Below are positions 43,491-52,074 of a stretch of 64,000 nt of DNA, in pieces. How positions within the stretch are numbered: position 1 is the first letter of the stretch; every line of letters begins with the position of its first letter. The stretch lies in contig NZ_FTNT01000003.1 of NCBI RefSeq assembly GCF_900156495.1, positions 372,001-436,000 of the forward strand, read 5' to 3'. This stretch comes from Williamsia sterculiae (GTDB lineage Bacteria; Actinomycetota; Actinomycetes; Mycobacteriales; Mycobacteriaceae). A program made the translations under genes and the position numbers. The notes under the pieces are model-generated. The model was not told the origin of the DNA. It saw only the letters and a list, made by a program, of their open reading frames with translations, and did not search any database.

Positions 43491-45889
43491 GACACCGTCC
43501 TGATCAGACCGACGCAGGAATAGGCGAGGTCGTCGACCACGTCGATCGGGACGCCGCGGGCCTCGGCCAACGCCCGGATATGTGCGTGTTCGGGGTCGTC
43601 GGCGCGACGGACCAACACCCGCCACGGCACCCGCCGCAGCAGCACCCGCGTCGTCTCACCCACCCCGGGCTTGACGAAGTTGACCGACTCGATGCCGTAG
43701 TGCGCGGCAACGTCTTCGACCGATCGCCAGCCCGCCCAGGTGGGCAGGCGATCGCTGCCGCGGACCGCGGACACCGCCTCGGTCACGTCGTCTCCGATCG
43801 TCGGATACCAGGCGCTCACCGCGTCCAGGAGACGACCGGACACGTCGGCGTCGGCCAGGTCGGCGTAGAACTTGGCCCCGTGGAAATCGTCCGGCCCGAT
43901 CAGGTCGGCGTTGAGGACGGTGCGTGACACCAGACCCGAGACCGTGGAGTTCAGACATGCGGAGGCGATGAGGAAGTCGTCGCGGGTGCCGAATGTGCGC
44001 ACGCACGAACCGGGGTCGGCCAACACGGCGAGGTCGGGGTCGAACACCGGACCACCCGACGCGGACAGGTCGGCCAGTGCCTCCCGGAGTTCCCCGGCGA
44101 TCGCCCCCTTCCCGGTCCATCCGTCGACGAACACCACCCGGGAGGGGTCGTGATGGGCGGCCAACCAGCCCATCGCCACCCGATCGATCCCGCGGTCACG
44201 GATGATGGAGACCGCATAATGCGGCAGCTCCAGCCCATGCTGGGCCGCGGCCCAGCGTCTCATCAGGATGCCCACCGGCGTACCCGCTCGGGCCAGCGAC
44301 GCCAACACCACGTCGTCACCCCGTTCGGCGAGGACAAGCTCGGTGACCGCACCCACCGCCACCGCGAGCCGCCGGGCCGTGGCCTCGAGCACCTCGTCGA
44401 ACAACCGCCCATAGCGTTCATCCGGTTGGTACTCGACCGGCAACGATTCCGCGTAGTGCGCCACCCCGGATTGAATCCGCTGCTCTCGCAAGGCCACGTC
44501 GGCCTCGAGGTCCACGTGGGAGAGATCCGTGAGCAACCACCCGACCTCGTCGGGGGCGTAGGACCCGAAGTCCGGTCCCCGCAAGGGCTCCGGTGACGAG
44601 CTCGTGGCCCGGCCGCGAACCGCGGTGACCGCGGTGCCGCCGACCACCACGACCAGGGGGTCGTCACCCCCGGCCCGCAACGCCGACACCAGACCACCGG
44701 GTGCGGTGAGGGCGTCGGTGTCCGCGGCCGGGTCCACCAGCACCACGAGCCGCGCACCCGGGACCGCTGCTTCGGCGTTGTAGAGATACCGATCAGGCGC
44801 GACGTCGGTCTCCGGGGCGATGAACCGGTATCCGCGGCGCAACGGGTAACCGGGGTCGTCGACCACATAGGCGGGGGAGCGGGTGGTGGTCTGCGTGTAG
44901 ACGGGCGCGTCGAGCTCGGCGTCGAGAGCTGCGGCCACCCGCAGCGGCAGGTACATGAGTTCTTCGTGACCGACCACGACCAGCGGACGGTCGCGATCGA
45001 CGTGGTCGACGATGGTGGCCGCGATGCGGTCGACCTGTTCGGCGAAACGCCCCCGATCGTCGTCGCGGATGCCGTGACGTCCGCCGTCGGGCAGGTCCGG
45101 CGGCCAGGCACAACGAATCGGCTCGCACGCACCGGATTCCGTCCCGGTGATCAGCGACGGCCCGGGCAGCGCCGATACCCGCGAGGCGAGGTCGGCGGGG
45201 ATCTCGGCACGGCCGCGCACCAACGCCACGAAGTCCACCTGGGCTCCGAGCGCAGCCGCACGCGCTGCACAGCGCTCCCGATCGGGGCCCGAGCGCAGGT
45301 CGATCAGGGCCGAGACCACGTACCGCGCCCGTGGCGCCACCCGATGCAGTTGTTCGATCGCGTCGAACGCGGTCTTTCCGGTGCTGATCTCGTCATCCAC
45401 GAGCACCAGCGCAGACGAGTTGACCAGGATCGCCGGGTCACCAGGGGTGATGAGATGGTCGGTGGCATGCGAGTGCCCCTCGGTGAACCCGGTGAGTACC
45501 GTTGCCCCGGCCACCCGCCGCCGCGTCGAGTGCAGATATCGCGGCGCCCGTAACCGTTCGGCGACGACGTGCCCGAGACCGGTTGCCGTCTCGGCGAACC
45601 CGAACACCGTGACATCCGTTTCGGCGGCCAGCAGGGCGGCCACCGCGTCGGCGAGATCGTCACCCGCGGCGATCACCGCCGACGGTCGTGCGGGCACATG
45701 TTTGCCGAGGACCCGCGACACCCACAGGTGTCCGCGGCGCGGGTTGCGACGCAAGCCCGCGACGATGAGGTCATCGAGTTGCCACCCGCCGAAGCCCGGC
45801 CCCACCTGCGCGGCACGCACACCGAATCGTGCGGTGGCCCAGGCACGGTGATCGGACTCGACGACGTCGACGCCGCGTTCGTCGATCAT
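43487..45889 (-). CDS. Fused PRTase-TRSP / StiP-PELOTA protein of the Ter operon
   Basis: An 800-residue multidomain protein. Residues ~1-245 are an orotate-PRTase-like domain with the PRPP loop LVLVDDEISTGKTAFDAI (161-178). Residues ~285-430 are the TRSP domain, with the name-giving T-R-S-P at 336-339. Residues ~430-700 are a second PRTase-like domain (StiP type) with VVFVDGWTGKGAI (585-597) and conserved cysteines in ADPGSCVRTFG and ASACLNSTVSG. The C-terminus (~745-797) is a PELOTA-like RNA-binding fold. In many genomes these are two genes. Such proteins are predicted to make a nucleoside-like compound with the CitE-like and HAD enzymes. It overlaps both neighbours by four bases. Confidence 0.82.
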   Translation of the reverse strand: MIDERGVDVVESDHRAWATARFGVRAAQVGPGFGGWQLDDLIVAGLRRNPRRGHLWVSRVLGKHVPARPSAVIAAGDDLADAVAALLAAETDVTVFGFAETATGLGHVVAERLRAPRYLHSTRRRVAGATVLTGFTEGHSHATDHLITPGDPAILVNSSALVLVDDEISTGKTAFDAIEQLHRVAPRARYVVSALIDLRSGPDRERCAARAAALGAQVDFVALVRGRAEIPADLASRVSALPGPSLITGTESGACEPIRCAWPPDLPDGGRHGIRDDDRGRFAEQVDRIAATIVDHVDRDRPLVVVGHEELMYLPLRVAAALDAELDAPVYTQTTTRSPAYVVDDPGYPLRRGYRFIAPETDVAPDRYLYNAEAAVPGARLVVLVDPAADTDALTAPGGLVSALRAGGDDPLVVVVGGTAVTAVRGRATSSSPEPLRGPDFGSYAPDEVGWLLTDLSHVDLEADVALREQRIQSGVAHYAESLPVEYQPDERYGRLFDEVLEATARRLAVAVGAVTELVLAERGDDVVLASLARAGTPVGILMRRWAAAQHGLELPHYAVSIIRDRGIDRVAMGWLAAHHDPSRVVFVDGWTGKGAIAGELREALADLSASGGPVFDPDLAVLADPGSCVRTFGTRDDFLIASACLNSTVSGLVSRTVLNADLIGPDDFHGAKFYADLADADVSGRLLDAVSAWYPTIGDDVTEAVSAVRGSDRLPTWAGWRSVEDVAAHYGIESVNFVKPGVGETTRVLLRRVPWRVLVRRADDPEHAHIRALAEARGVPIDVVDDLAYSCVGLIRTVS

Positions 45890-47082
45890 CGGTCGACCAC
45901 CGCGGTGAGGAGTTCGATGATCCCGACGTCGGGCCGGGTCACCCCGAACACGCGGGCGCGGACCAGGGTGCGTCGCGCCCAGTTCGTGTGGGGCCGAACC
46001 TCGTTCATCTTGTTGCCGTATTCGCTGGCCTGCACACCACCGAGGTCGTCGGCGCCCGCGATGGCGGCCGCGTCGACGTACTCCTCGTGGGACACGGCGT
46101 AGGTGGAGTGGACCACGTTGACATGCGACGGATGTATGACCGTCTTTCCCTGCAGACCGTTCGCGCGGTCGAGCACCAGTTCGCGTAGCAGCCCGTCGAG
46201 GTCCCTGCTGACCAGGCGTTTGCGGAACCGGACAGCGTCGATCTCCTCGAAAGGCGTGTGCCGCAACATCGGTCGGAACATACGTTCATGCGAGTTGTAG
46301 TACTCCCAGACGGGCCCGGTGATGAGGAAGCCGGTGCCGTCGGCCCGACCCAGCACGTTGACGATGGCCGCGATGGCCGAGGCCACCGGATGCACGTCGT
46401 AGATGGTCAGGTCCGGGTCACGACGGATACCGAACGCCCCGCTGAGATCGGCGGCGCCGATCCGCACGGCGAGCACGCGTGACCGGTGCCGGTCCAGCAG
46501 GCGGTGGATCCCCGCCAGTTCCCGGTCGCGTGTCTCGAGGTGCAGGACCCGAGCCGACTCGATGATCGGCATCGCGTACAACCGTCGGCCCACCGTCACT
46601 TCTGCGCTGACGATCCGATCGAGGTATGCGGGTCCGGTCGCGGCCGAGAACTTGGGCACCACGAATCCGGTGAGGGCGGGGACGTCAGCGCCCGCGAGGT
46701 CGAGCAGTTCGTCGATCTGCTCGGGTCGACGCACCCGGACGAACAGCATCGGCGTACGCGGTCGCGTGTCCGCCTCGACCAGTGCCGCCGCGGCGTTACG
46801 CAGTCCGGCGACCACCTCGTGGTCGGCGACCGCATCCTCGAGATCGATGACCATCGATACCGAGCCCGCGGCACCGGCCTTGGCGATCGCGTCGACCAGT
46901 CGGGGCCGGGTTGCCGGTGTGTAGAGGGTGGCGCCCAACGCCACCGCGGTGACGTCTTTGTCGGCGGTGACGTCGACGACGTCGGGAACGCGATGGAACA
47001 ACCGTTCTCGGTCGTCGTGGTCGAGAACGGGGAAGTGCGCAACGGTCCTCGCGGCCGTGGACCGTTCGGCATCGGCCCCCAT
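45886..47082 (-). CDS. CitE-like (HpcH/HpaI aldolase family) lyase of the Ter operon
   Basis: A 398-residue TIM-barrel lyase. Its metal-ligand motif is SMVIDLEDAVADHE, with the substrate arginine region MLFVRVRRPEQID, a later LYAMPIIESARVLHLETRD and VLAVRIGAADLSGAFGIRRD. The end reads KTVIHPSHVNVVHSTY. The family cleaves or condenses C-C bonds in acyl-CoA or pyruvate-type substrates; in Ter operons it is predicted to act in nucleoside-like metabolite synthesis. ATG 47082 shares a base with the upstream stop (TGATG) and its own stop overlaps the PRTase start, so it is coupled on both sides. Confidence 0.87.
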   Translation of the reverse strand: MGADAERSTAARTVAHFPVLDHDDRERLFHRVPDVVDVTADKDVTAVALGATLYTPATRPRLVDAIAKAGAAGSVSMVIDLEDAVADHEVVAGLRNAAAALVEADTRPRTPMLFVRVRRPEQIDELLDLAGADVPALTGFVVPKFSAATGPAYLDRIVSAEVTVGRRLYAMPIIESARVLHLETRDRELAGIHRLLDRHRSRVLAVRIGAADLSGAFGIRRDPDLTIYDVHPVASAIAAIVNVLGRADGTGFLITGPVWEYYNSHERMFRPMLRHTPFEEIDAVRFRKRLVSRDLDGLLRELVLDRANGLQGKTVIHPSHVNVVHSTYAVSHEEYVDAAAIAGADDLGGVQASEYGNKMNEVRPHTNWARRTLVRARVFGVTRPDVGIIELLTAVVDR

Positions 47083-48251
47083 CAGCGACGCGCCCGCATC
47101 TTGTCCACCACGTCGGCCACGAATGCCGAGATCCGGTTGAGCTCCGTCAGATATGCCCAGTAGTCGGGATGTCGTCCCTGCAGGGCGGCGCCCGCGCGGT
47201 CCACCCGATCCTGTTGGGCGTCGAGTACCGATCCCCACTGCGCCACCTGACCCCGGCTCACCGCGAGCAACTGGGCGTCGCGGATCTGGAACCGCGTCCG
47301 TCCCGCGGGACCGTCCGGGTCGGCCCGCACCGCACGCAGCTCGTTGAGCCGGTCGGTCACCGAGTCGACGAGATCGTCGGCCACCCCGAGTTCGGAACGG
47401 GCCTCGGTGATCGCGTCGAGCGCCGCGTCCGGATCACCGGGTACCAGCGCGGCGGCACGCGCGATCAGTCGTTCGCCCGCTGCCATTCGCTCGGCGGCGC
47501 TGCGGTCGTGTCCGGCCAGGTCGACCGAACACGGTTCACTGAACTCACGTAACAGTGCCGAGTACGCCTCCGGCATACCCGCCGCCCGAGTCTGGGCCGC
47601 CGACAGCCGGGTGCGCACCGACGCCAGCGCGCGCCGCGCCGCCTCCGACAGTGTCGGGGCGGCGGCCGTCGCGGTGCGCAACGCCGTGGCGGCCGACTCC
47701 AACCGGGAGGTCGCGCCGCGGACGTCGGACGGGTGGCGCGCCGCGTCCAACTCCACCCGGGCCGCATCGACTGCCTCTGCCGCTCGGGTCACCGAACGGT
47801 ACGACCGCGCGGGTTCCGGCAGCGCGACCGCCGCACCCAGCTCGGCGTCTGCGGCCGTCCGCGCCGCCTGGGCCGCGCGTGGCACGTCGGCGAGTTCCCG
47901 CCGCGCGGTCTCCAGTCGCCCCACATGACGTCGCCGGAAGTCGTCGAGCGACTCGATGGCCTGATGAATGTCGTCGGAACACCGCGCGAACGCGGTCTCG
48001 TCCACCGGGTGGGCGTTCTCCCGGTTGGTCAACTCCAGGTACTCCTCGACGACCCGGTAGCAGTGTTCCCGCAACGGCGCGAAGTCCTGCCGCAAGGTGG
48101 CGTCCGGATGAAGGGCCTCGGACGCGTCGGCATCCTCAGCAATGGACGAAAGTCGTTGGTCCAGTTGCAGAAATGCCGCCACGAGGTCGGCCTGCGCGGA
48201 GGACACCGGGGCCTGACCGGTCTCGTCGTCCTGCCTGCGGAACCAGCGCAC
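47082..48251 (-). CDS. Coiled-coil protein, first gene of the Ter operon
   Basis: A 389-residue Ala/Arg/Glu-rich protein, mostly long helices and probable coiled coil ([51 protein letters not shown]). It starts [12 protein letters not shown], a charged cytoplasmic N-terminus, and ends [17 protein letters not shown] do not recognise a catalytic domain and it does not match TelA. It heads the minus-strand Ter operon, so a scaffold or regulator role is a guess only. GTG 48251 is used as start; TTG 48257 is an alternative. Its 153-base gap to the divergent TerD gene holds the shared promoters. Confidence 0.68.
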   Translation of the reverse strand: MRWFRRQDDETGQAPVSSAQADLVAAFLQLDQRLSSIAEDADASEALHPDATLRQDFAPLREHCYRVVEEYLELTNRENAHPVDETAFARCSDDIHQAIESLDDFRRRHVGRLETARRELADVPRAAQAARTAADAELGAAVALPEPARSYRSVTRAAEAVDAARVELDAARHPSDVRGATSRLESAATALRTATAAAPTLSEAARRALASVRTRLSAAQTRAAGMPEAYSALLREFSEPCSVDLAGHDRSAAERMAAGERLIARAAALVPGDPDAALDAITEARSELGVADDLVDSVTDRLNELRAVRADPDGPAGRTRFQIRDAQLLAVSRGQVAQWGSVLDAQQDRVDRAGAALQGRHPDYWAYLTELNRISAFVADVVDKMRARR

Positions 48252-48404
48252 GCCCAAACACTACTGGGTCGTGGGCGATGGGGAACCCCGATGGCATCGA
48301 CGGATCGGCCGCCCGAATGGTCCACCGGCCGTCACTTCCTGGCAGTACCCCGGCGAATTCGTCTACCGTGGTCTCCGACAACCTCGGACTTCGAAAGGAC
48401 TGAC

Positions 48405-48980
48405 ATGGGTGTCAGCTTGAGCAAGGGCGGAAACGTATCGCTGACCAAGGCGGCGCCGAACCTCACGGCGGTGTCGGTCGGCCTCGGCTGGGATGTCCGG
48501 TCCACCACCGGAACCGACTTCGACCTCGACGCCAGCGCCATCGCAGCCGGTCAGGACAAGAAGGTGCTCTCGGACAAGCACTTCGTGTTCTTCAACAACC
48601 TGAAGTCCCCGGACGGTTCGATCGAACACACCGGTGACAACCTCACCGGCGAGGGTGAAGGCGACGACGAGGTCATCAACGTCGACCTCAGTGCCGTGCC
48701 GCCGGAGGTCGACAGCATCATCTTCCCGGTCTCGATCTACGACGCCGACTCGCGCTCGCAGTCGTTCGGCCAGGTGCGCAACGCGTTCATCCGCGTCGTC
48801 AACCGCGCCGACAACAACGAGTTGGCTCGATACGACCTCACCGAGGACGCCTCCACCGAGACCGCGATGGTCTTCGGCGAGCTGTACCGCAACGGTGCGG
48901 AGTGGAAGTTCCGTGCGATCGGCCAGGGTTACGCCTCCGGCTTGGCGGGAATCGCTCGCGACTACGGCGTCAACGTCTGA
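48405..48980 (+). CDS. terD: Canonical TerD-family stress protein
   Basis: A 191-residue TerD protein of standard length. It starts [19 protein letters not shown] and has both calcium elements: [12 protein letters not shown] and [19 protein letters not shown]. The end [20 protein letters not shown] is the family C-terminus. ATG 48405 has GAAAGGA upstream. TerD proteins bind calcium and are implicated in tellurite, oxidative and phage stress. A strong hairpin follows, then the DUF475 gene. It is divergent from the minus-strand Ter operon. Confidence 0.92.
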   Translation: MGVSLSKGGNVSLTKAAPNLTAVSVGLGWDVRSTTGTDFDLDASAIAAGQDKKVLSDKHFVFFNNLKSPDGSIEHTGDNLTGEGEGDDEVINVDLSAVPPEVDSIIFPVSIYDADSRSQSFGQVRNAFIRVVNRADNNELARYDLTEDASTETAMVFGELYRNGAEWKFRAIGQGYASGLAGIARDYGVNV

Positions 48981-49003
48981 CGCCCACCCACACAACCCTC
49001 CCG

Positions 49004-49034
49004 GCGGACCCCTCCAGACTATGGTGGGGTCCGC
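49004..49034 (+). terminator. Hairpin terminator after terD
   Basis: A perfect 9-bp stem, GCGGACCCC (49004-49012) and GGGGTCCGC (49026-49034), with a 13-base loop, 24 bases after the terD stop. It suggests terD and the next gene are at least partly separate units. Confidence 0.6.
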
Positions 49035-49089
49035 TCTGGTCTCCGCGCCCTTCCGTTTGCGCCCACCCGTCTCCCGAGAGGTATGACCC

Positions 49090-50208
49090 GTGATCATCAG
49101 GATCTTCGGCATCTCCTTCGTGGTCACCATCCTGTCGCTGGTGGTCGCCTTCCTCTACGACAGCTGGGAAGGTGTAGCGCTCTGCGCCATCCTCGGCGTG
49201 CTGGAGGTGTCGCTGTCGTTCGACAACGCGGTCATCAACGCAACCGTGCTGGAGCGGATGAGCGACTTCTGGCAGAAGATCTTCCTCACCGTGGGCGTGA
49301 TCATCGCAGTGTTCGGCATGCGGCTGGTGTTCCCGCTGCTCATCGTGTGGATCACCGCGGGTCTCGACCCCATCCGCGCGTTCGACCTCGCGATGAACCC
49401 ACCGGCGGGTGGTGCGGAGACCTTCGCCGACGGGAGCCCCAGTTACGAGAAGATCCTCACCGACGCGCACCCGCAGATCGCGGCGTTCGGCGGCATGTTC
49501 CTGTTCATGCTGTTCCTCAACTTCATCCTCGAAGACCATGAGATCACCTGGTTGAGCTGGCTGGAACGTCCGTTGGCCAAGCTGGGCAAACTCGACCAGC
49601 TCGCGGTCATCATCGCGGGCGGCACCCTCGTGTTGGTCGCGGAATTCCTCGCCGACGACCAGCATCGGGCCACCATCCTCATCGCGGGCACACTGGGCAT
49701 GATCACCTACATCGCGGTGGACGGTCTGGGCTCGTTGTTCCACACCGAACAATTCGAGGAGGAACACGAGGGAGGTCCGAGCACGTTGGTGAAGGCCACC
49801 GGCAAAGCGGCCTTCTTCCTGTTCCTCTACCTCGAGGTGCTGGACGCCTCGTTCTCCTTCGACGGTGTCATCGGCGCCTTCGCGATCACCGCGGATCCGA
49901 TCATCATCGCGCTCGGTCTGGGCTTCATCGGTGCGATGTTCGTCCGCTCGATCACCGTCTACCTGGTGCGGGCGGGCACGCTCTCGGAATACCGGTTCCT
50001 CGAACACGGCGCCCACTGGGCGATCGGCGCGCTGGCGATCATCCTGTTCGTCAGTATCGAGTACCACATCAACGAGATCATCACCGGCCTGGTCGGGGTC
50101 GCATTCATCGGCGCCGCCTTCGTCACCAGCATCATCGCCAATCGTCGCGACGGTGGTGACGATGCGTCCGCGGACACCGACGCCGCACTGGCGACCGCCA
50201 ACGAGTGA
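49090..50208 (+). CDS. DUF475 / TerC-like integral membrane protein
   Basis: A 372-residue polytopic membrane protein. Two symmetry-related acidic motifs, VLEVSLSFDNAVINATVL and LEVLDASFSFDGVIGAFAI, are the TerC/DUF475 signature and probably bind a metal ion within the membrane. Around eight to nine hydrophobic segments are visible (e.g. IFLTVGVIIAVFGMRLVF, IILFVSIEYHINEIITG). TerC-type proteins are proposed metal exporters or chaperones for secreted metalloproteins. GTG 49090 follows a purine-rich GAGAGG. It sits 3' of terD, completing the membrane arm of the Ter module. Confidence 0.88.
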   Translation: MIIRIFGISFVVTILSLVVAFLYDSWEGVALCAILGVLEVSLSFDNAVINATVLERMSDFWQKIFLTVGVIIAVFGMRLVFPLLIVWITAGLDPIRAFDLAMNPPAGGAETFADGSPSYEKILTDAHPQIAAFGGMFLFMLFLNFILEDHEITWLSWLERPLAKLGKLDQLAVIIAGGTLVLVAEFLADDQHRATILIAGTLGMITYIAVDGLGSLFHTEQFEEEHEGGPSTLVKATGKAAFFLFLYLEVLDASFSFDGVIGAFAITADPIIIALGLGFIGAMFVRSITVYLVRAGTLSEYRFLEHGAHWAIGALAIILFVSIEYHINEIITGLVGVAFIGAAFVTSIIANRRDGGDDASADTDAALATANE

Positions 50209-50244
50209 CGTCGAGGTCGCCGCGAGTCGTGTCGGGTGTCGTCG

Positions 50245-50260
50245 GTGTACAGTCGTACAC
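50245..50260. promoter_or_regulatory. Inverted repeat upstream of the small ORF and cyclase
   Basis: GTGTAC (50245-50250) and GTACAC (50255-50260) form a perfect inverted repeat with a 4-base spacer, 27 bases before the small ORF start. It fits a dimeric regulator operator. Confidence 0.4.
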
Positions 50261-50287
50261 TGAATGCGCCGAGGGGAGGACAGCTCG

Positions 50288-50401
50288 ATGGGACGTGTGA
50301 GCCGGGACGACGTCGACCGGCGGGTGCCATCGCCTGTCGGCATCGACGACGCGGCAACCGACAGGGGTCGGGCGTCCGGACGGAATACACTGTCGTCGTG
50401 A
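50288..50401 (+). CDS. Small ORF coupled to the cyclase gene
   Basis: A 37-codon ORF from ATG 50288, reading GRVSRDDVDRRVPSPVGIDD and ending with TLSS. The strong SD GGGGAGGA lies seven bases upstream, and its TGA overlaps the cyclase GTG (GTGA, 50398-50401). This is the only good ribosome-binding site in the region, so ribosomes probably reach the cyclase through this ORF. The peptide is charged and not recognisable. It may be a leader that sets cyclase translation rather than a functional protein. Confidence 0.5.
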   Translation: MGRVSRDDVDRRVPSPVGIDDAATDRGRASGRNTLSS

Positions 50402-51231
50402 CCGGGCCCCGCCGTGACGGTGAGATCGAGCAGCGCGACGACAGCACCGTCGCTCCTGTCGAGAAGTCCGGTCGTCGTGACCGGGCGATCGCGCAGATGC
50501 TGTCGAAGACCGATCAGAACGCCACCGTGTTGCGCGCGGCGCGCGCCGCCCGTCGGATCGCGCCCGGCCCCGGCCCGACCGTGGACCTGCCCACCCGCGA
50601 CCGGATGTCCGATCGGGTGGCCGACGTCCTGAACGAGGGTGAGCGACCCAGTGCCTCTCGCGAGCTCGCGCTCACCGCGGTCCAGCTGTGGCAGTCGCTA
50701 CGGGCCGGCCGACGGTCGGGGACCGAGATCACCGACGTGACGATCCTCTTCACCGACCTCGTCGGGTTCTCGTCGTGGGCGTTGCGGGCGGGGGACGACA
50801 GCGTGCTCACACTGATCGGGAAGGTGAACTCGACCAGCGACGACATCATCTCCCGACACGGTGGTCGGGTGGTCAAGACGCTGGGCGATGGCCTCATGGC
50901 CGTGTTCGGCGATGCCTCCGAGGCGATCGCCGCCGCCTACGAACTGTGTGGTGCCGTCTCGGCGATCACCGTCGATGGGTACCGGCCGGCTCTGCGGGCA
51001 GGGCTGCACACCGGTACACCTCGCAAGGTCGGTGACGACTACCTGGGGGTGGACGTCAACGTCGCGGCCCGGGTGGCCGACGCCGCGTCGGACGGTGAGG
51101 TGTTGGCGACCAAGACCGCGCTCGATGCGGCGGATCCCGACAGTTATGTGCGTCGTCGGAAGCGGTTCCGTGCCAAGGGTGCGCCGCGCGACATCGAGGT
51201 GTTCTCGGTGGTCCCGCACTACGGCGACTGA
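50398..51231 (+). CDS. Class III adenylate/guanylate cyclase
   Basis: A 277-residue soluble protein from GTG 50398. The first ~110 residues are basic, without a recognised sensor domain. The catalytic domain has both metal aspartates (VTILFTDLVGFSSWALRAG and KTLGDGLMAVFGD) and the later DDYLGVDVNVAARVADA with Asn and Arg of the transition-state site. It makes cAMP or cGMP from a nucleotide triphosphate. It probably depends on translation of the overlapping small ORF upstream. An inverted repeat further upstream may regulate it. Confidence 0.85.
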   Translation: MTGPRRDGEIEQRDDSTVAPVEKSGRRDRAIAQMLSKTDQNATVLRAARAARRIAPGPGPTVDLPTRDRMSDRVADVLNEGERPSASRELALTAVQLWQSLRAGRRSGTEITDVTILFTDLVGFSSWALRAGDDSVLTLIGKVNSTSDDIISRHGGRVVKTLGDGLMAVFGDASEAIAAAYELCGAVSAITVDGYRPALRAGLHTGTPRKVGDDYLGVDVNVAARVADAASDGEVLATKTALDAADPDSYVRRRKRFRAKGAPRDIEVFSVVPHYGD

Positions 51232-51318
51232 GTGCGTCGACGCGGCCGTCGCCGCGAACGTCTTCCGGTCCCGACGTATCGTCGGATGCGACAACGGCGC
51301 GGGGCGGAGGAGGTCGCG

Positions 51319-52029
51319 ATGGCTCGGCGGGGCGCATCGCCGACGGTTCGACCAGGCTCCCGATTGCGGATCTGGTCGGCCGCCTGGCTCCGGTACATAC
51401 GTCGAGCCCCCGGCACCTTCGTGTGGCTCCTGATCCTCCTCGGCACGACCATCGCGGAGCACGTTCTCCCCGCCCATACCGTCACCCACCTGTTACTCGA
51501 ACGCTCCACCAACCTGCACCATCTGCGCACCGATCCGTGGCGGGTCCTCTTCGTCAGCGCCATGTGGGTGGACGGTGGGTACTGGCTGGTCTATCTGCTC
51601 TTCTACAACGCAATCCACGTCCCCGCCGAACGGTGGCTCGGTACCGTGCGATGGCTCGCGGTCGTCGTCATCTCCCACGTCGGGGCGACCTACATCAGCC
51701 AGGCGGTCCTGTACTGGGCGATCCAGCACGGGCGGGCGCCGGCGTCGCGCGCCGACGTCGTCGACATCGGTGTGAGTTATGCGCTCGTCGGGGTGGCAGG
51801 TGTGCTCACCTATCGACTCCCCATGCGGTGGCGACCGCTGTATGCACTTGCCTGGCTGGGGTTGCTGTCGATCCCGCTGTGGGGTTCCTTCACCTTCACC
51901 GACGTCGGTCACTTCACATCGATGCTCATCGGTCTGCTGTGCTATCCGATCACCCGCACCATGCGACGTCCGCGACCTGCTGCGACCGTCCCCGAATCGC
52001 GACCGGTACACACCGAGGCGGCGGGTTGA
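51319..52029 (+). CDS. Rhomboid-like membrane protein
   Basis: A 236-residue membrane protein of the actinobacterial rhomboid-like family, from ATG 51319 behind GGAGGAGG. About six hydrophobic segments: FVWLLILLGTTIAEHVL, WVDGGYWLVYLLFYNAI, WLAVVVISHVGATYISQAV, SYALVGVAGVLTYRL and GHFTSMLIGLLCYPI. A Ser in DIGVSYALVG and a His in VGHFTSM occupy the places of the rhomboid catalytic pair, so an intramembrane protease is possible but unproven. Polar C-terminal tail. It follows the cyclase gene by 87 bases on the same strand. Confidence 0.72.
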   Translation: MARRGASPTVRPGSRLRIWSAAWLRYIRRAPGTFVWLLILLGTTIAEHVLPAHTVTHLLLERSTNLHHLRTDPWRVLFVSAMWVDGGYWLVYLLFYNAIHVPAERWLGTVRWLAVVVISHVGATYISQAVLYWAIQHGRAPASRADVVDIGVSYALVGVAGVLTYRLPMRWRPLYALAWLGLLSIPLWGSFTFTDVGHFTSMLIGLLCYPITRTMRRPRPAATVPESRPVHTEAAG

Positions 52030-52074
52030 TTCACAGCCTCACCTCAGTCGGCCTGGCTAGGCTCACCTACATCG

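Noticed and set aside
47082-48251. Reading the first Ter-operon gene as TelA (toxic anion resistance)
   Set aside because: It is coiled-coil and of similar length, but none of the TelA sequence features I know is visible, so position alone is not enough.
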